A stretch of 7,825 bases of DNA from Lachnospira sp. UBA3212 (GTDB lineage Bacteria; Bacillota; Clostridia; Lachnospirales; Lachnospiraceae). A program made the position numbers and the translations under genes. The stretch covers positions 97,445-105,269 of the forward strand of contig DEWK01000005.1 in the NCBI GenBank assembly GCA_002363615.1. The letters are read 5' to 3'. The first letter of the stretch is position 1. Each line of letters begins with the position of its first letter. Below are positions 6,138 to 7,825 of this stretch, in pieces. Under the pieces are notes generated by a model, which saw only the letters and a program-made list of their open reading frames with translations, did not search any database and was not told the DNA's origin.

Positions 6138-6176
6138 TATATTTTACTGATTTAATAGTTTTTTCAGTAAAATATA
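6138..6176. repeat. 13-bp perfect inverted repeat in the tnpB left end
   Basis: TATATTTTACTGA (6138-6150) and TCAGTAAAATATA (6164-6176) are perfectly inverted with a 13-nt loop. The left arm abuts a minus-strand TATAAT (6134-6139), a possible tnpB -10. It may be an operator, a hairpin insulating tnpB from outside transcription, or part of the left end. No good -35 is seen. Confidence 0.6.
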
Positions 6177-6202
6177 GGCATTCTAAATCTGACGCCATTC
6201 AT

Positions 6203-6225
6203 CCCACGACCTAAAAGGTCATGGG
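6203..6225. repeat. left-end subterminal hairpin of the tnpB element
   Basis: CCCA-c-GACCT-AAA-AGGTC-a-TGGG on the plus strand: 4-bp and 5-bp stems separated by a C/A mismatch. On the minus strand it is preceded by CAGCCAGAAAA and followed by ATGAATGGCG, context I associate with left ends of clostridial tnpB elements. It pairs conceptually with the right-end hairpin at 4753-4774. Confidence 0.75.
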
Positions 6226-6321
6226 TTTTCTGGCTGATGTATTATAAATATATTATACTTGTTTTACGGAAAAACTGATTAAAAAATTCAAAAATCAAAA
6301 AAATTCCAGCACATTGCATAA

Positions 6322-6693
6322 TTCAGATTCATATATATTGAAACCGCTTTGCTTTTACTTAAAACAACTGGATCCCCCAATAAGGTGATCGAATTGTTGG
6401 GATATCCATCTAATCCTATGCTATATCATTGGAAAGACAAGTATCCAGAATACTATGACACACCCATACAGAAGCAGTCAACCTTAAGCCCAAAAAAGCC
6501 TATCGTGCATTCCAATCGTGGATGTCATTATCGGTGGTCTGAATGGATTGAAATCATTAAATCCGCTGGCCTTACGGAGTTCATTAAAGAGATCGATGCC
6601 TATATGCATTGCACTTGCAAGGATCGAATCAAAACAACACTCGGAGGAATTAGTCCTCTAGAATACAGAAAGAGGATAGGTGTCGCAGTCTAA
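6322..6693 (+). pseudogene. internally deleted IS3-family transposase relic
   Basis: The frame opens after a TAA at 6319-6321 and reads FRFIYIETA, then LKTTGSPNKVIELLGYPS and LYHW, the helix-turn-helix start of an IS3 OrfA. It jumps to PIVHSNRGCHYRWSEWI, from the rve/DDE core of OrfB, where HSDRG is expected, so the second catalytic Asp is Asn. After AGLT it jumps to EFIKEIDAYMH and RIKTTLGGISPLEYRKRIG, the OrfB C-terminus. The first catalytic Asp and the catalytic Glu segment are gone, and the usual WY before the Arg-Ile-Lys is CT. No ribosome site precedes the only in-frame candidate, a TTG at 6349-6351. It is the only plus-strand gene trace here. The frame stays open across both junctions. 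A dead fragment is by far the likeliest reading. Confidence 0.8.
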
Positions 6694-6750
6694 AAAAATG
6701 TCCGCGCGCCATCCCTACCCACCTCATCTTTTTTTACCTTCTAAAAATGT
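6694..6750. other. short non-coding stretch after the IS3 relic
   Basis: It starts with an A-run and TGTCCGCGCGCC, which might be the inner part of an IS3-type right terminal repeat, but no matching left end was found. It also holds an AT-only inverted repeat (6730-6737 with 6749-6756). No gene is visible. Confidence 0.35.
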
Positions 6751-6783
6751 AAAAAAGGCACTCCCGAAACTTTCGGGAATGCC
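6751..6783 (-). terminator. Rho-independent terminator, minus strand
   Basis: The minus-strand RNA forms GGCA-tt-CCCGAA-AGT-TTCGGG-ag-TGCC followed by six U (6751-6756). This is a textbook intrinsic terminator. It points away from tuf and lies about 80 nt beyond the tuf terminator, so it either backs that one up or ends a small RNA made from the interval 6784-6861. Confidence 0.8.
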
Positions 6784-6808
6784 CATCTCTACGCAAACTT
6801 ATCTTATT

Positions 6809-6823
6809 GATTGCTTTGCAATC
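6809..6823 (-). repeat. GATTGC/GCAATC hairpin
   Basis: Perfect 6-bp stem with a 3-nt loop. The same stem with a different loop occurs at 2359-2374 between rpsJ and rplC. Confidence 0.6.
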
Positions 6824-6829
6824 TACAAG

Positions 6830-6857
6830 CTCGCGGCATTCGTAGAATGCCTGCGAG
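6830..6857 (-). repeat. strong 12-bp hairpin downstream of tuf
   Basis: CTCGC and GGCATTC (6830-6841) pair with GAATGCC and GCGAG (6845-6857) around a 3-nt loop with one bulged T. No U-run follows on either strand, so it is a stable RNA structure and not a complete terminator. It lies just beyond the tuf terminator. Confidence 0.6.
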
Positions 6858-6861
6858 TCCC

Positions 6862-6918
6862 ATAAATAAAGAAAGACCGCAGTTTCGTGTAAACACGACT
6901 GCGGTCTTCTTTATTTAT
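6862..6918 (-). terminator. tuf terminator, probably bidirectional
   Basis: A very long stem: ATAAATAAAG (6862-6871) and AAGACCGCAGT (6873-6883) pair with ACTGCGGTCTT (6898-6908) and CTTTATTTAT (6909-6918). A CGTG/CACG helix caps the top. The stem base is A/T-rich on both strands, so both directions could use it. It starts about 35 nt after the tuf stop. Confidence 0.88.
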
Positions 6919-6952
6919 GTCGAGCTTGCGCTCTGCTCATTGCTAACGTCAA

Positions 6953-7825
6953 TTACTCAATGATTGTAGCAACCTTACCAGAACCTACTGTTCTACCACC
7001 CTCACGGATAGCGAAACCAAGACCCTGCTCCATAGCGATATTGTGGATGAGCTCGATTGTCATCTCAACGTTATCACCAGGCATGCACATCTCTGTACCT
7101 GCTGGAAGCTGGCAAACACCTGTTACGTCAGTAGTTCTGAAGTAGAACTGTGGACGATAGTTGTTGAAGAATGGAGTATGACGTCCACCTTCATCCTTTG
7201 TAAGAACGTATACCTGAGCGGTAAACTTCTTATGACAAGTAACAGTACCTGGCTTAGCAAGAACCTGACCACGAACGATCTGATCACGGTTGATACCACG
7301 GAGAAGTGCACCAATGTTATCACCAGCCTCAGCCTGATCAAGAAGCTTACGGAACATCTCGATACCGGTTACAACGGTCTTCTGAACTTCATCCTTAACA
7401 CCAAGGATTTCAAGCTCATCATTTAAGTGAAGAGTTCCTCTCTCTACTCTACCGGTTGCTACAGTACCACGACCGGTAATTGTAAAGATATCCTCAACAG
7501 GCATAAGGAAAGGCTTATCTGTATCTCTTTCAGGATCTGGAATCCACTCGTCAACAGCTGCCATAAGTTCCATAATCTTGTCACCCCACTCGCCGTTAGG
7601 ATCCTCAAGTGCCTTAAGTGCAGAACCCTGAACGATAGGAGTATCATCTCCAGGGAACTCATACTCGTTAAGGAGTTCTCTGATATCCATATCTACTAAC
7701 TCAAGAAGTTCAGGATCGTCTACCATATCACACTTGTTCATGAATACTACGATATAAGGTACACCTACCTGACGAGAAAGAAGGATGTGTTCCTTTGTCT
7801 GAGCCATAACACCGTCAGTAGCAGC
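6953..7825 (-). CDS. tuf: elongation factor Tu, 5' end beyond window
   Basis: EF-Tu delivers aminoacyl-tRNA to the ribosome as a GTP-dependent ternary complex. The frame is open to the window edge, where it reads AATDGVMAQTKEH, so the Met encoded at 7805-7807 is internal and not the start. 290 residues are visible; with a normal length near 397, about 105 N-terminal residues with the P-loop and switch regions lie outside. Present are the G4 motif NKCD and the G5 motif GSALKAL. Next comes the domain II block starting at RGTVATGRVERG, then domain III, including GGRHTPFFNNYRPQFYFRTT and the C-terminal GRTVGSGKVATIIE. No damage is visible. It normally ends the str operon. A strong terminator follows, so the accessory genes beyond it are probably transcribed separately. 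Confidence 0.97.
   Translation of the reverse strand, partial: AATDGVMAQTKEHILLSRQVGVPYIVVFMNKCDMVDDPELLELVDMDIRELLNEYEFPGDDTPIVQGSALKALEDPNGEWGDKIMELMAAVDEWIPDPERDTDKPFLMPVEDIFTITGRGTVATGRVERGTLHLNDELEILGVKDEVQKTVVTGIEMFRKLLDQAEAGDNIGALLRGINRDQIVRGQVLAKPGTVTCHKKFTAQVYVLTKDEGGRHTPFFNNYRPQFYFRTTDVTGVCQLPAGTEMCMPGDNVEMTIELIHNIAMEQGLGFAIREGGRTVGSGKVATIIE

Larger units (their letters stand above)
4745..6243 (-). mobile_element. IS200/IS605-type element with tnpB only (IS1341-like)
   Basis: About 1.5 kb carrying one gene, tnpB, and no tnpA. Both ends hold a similar subterminal hairpin in the same orientation, as expected for elements moved by a single-strand Y1 transposase: 4753-4774 at the right end and 6203-6225 at the left end. 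On the minus strand the right end closes with GGGTAGTTCAC, which I set at 4745. The left tip is less certain. I place it after TTAT (6244-6247), 18 nt before the hairpin. There are no target duplications or inverted terminal repeats, as is normal for the family. Without tnpA the element must rely on a transposase in trans. Confidence 0.75.

Noticed and set aside
6680..6865. 61-codon plus-strand frame after the IS3 relic
   Set aside because: It reads straight through terminator and hairpin sequences, has no ribosome site and gives a composition-driven product.
7043..7426. 127-codon plus-strand frame opposite tuf
   Set aside because: It is an antisense shadow of the conserved tuf coding sequence.

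Overview
The window looks like a low-to-mid GC Clostridia chromosome, probably Lachnospiraceae. The ribosomal proteins and EF-Tu read as clostridial, the Shine-Dalgarno sites are strong AGGAGG types, and intergenic regions are AT-rich. The family assignment rests on recognising protein sequences by eye, without a search. Apart from one insertion-sequence relic, every gene lies on the minus strand, so transcription runs from high to low coordinates.

From the right edge: the 3' three-quarters of tuf (EF-Tu, 6953-7825, cut by the window end) ends the str-type translation operon. A strong terminator follows (6862-6918), then a non-coding stretch with further hairpins and a second terminator with a U-tract (6751-6783). 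Next is an accessory interval: an internally deleted IS3-family transposase relic on the plus strand (6322-6693), a complete-looking IS200/IS605-type element carrying only tnpB (about 4745-6243), and a lipoprotein serpin (3255-4556). The S10 ribosomal protein operon then begins: rpsJ, rplC, rplD, rplW and rplB (rplB cut by the left edge).

In many Firmicutes the str operon leads almost directly into rpsJ. Here about 3.8 kb separates tuf from the rpsJ promoter region. The S10 operon has its own promoter (TTGCTT, 17 bp, TATACT, preceded by two phased A-tracts) and a structured leader of about 260 nt. A second structured non-coding stretch of 226 nt lies between rpsJ and rplC. Both are candidate cis-regulatory RNAs for feedback control of ribosomal protein synthesis.

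The tnpB element is the most system-like part. It has paired subterminal hairpins at both ends, a right end shaped like an omega/reRNA, and a TnpB that lacks the usual zinc-ribbon cysteines. The usual RuvC-II glutamate position is glycine, and a nearby EESYTS segment offers an alternative glutamate. The guide and the target-adjacent motif can be predicted from the flanks. The serpin is a predicted surface-anchored protease inhibitor with a recognisable hinge and reactive loop, plausibly used against host or competitor proteases.
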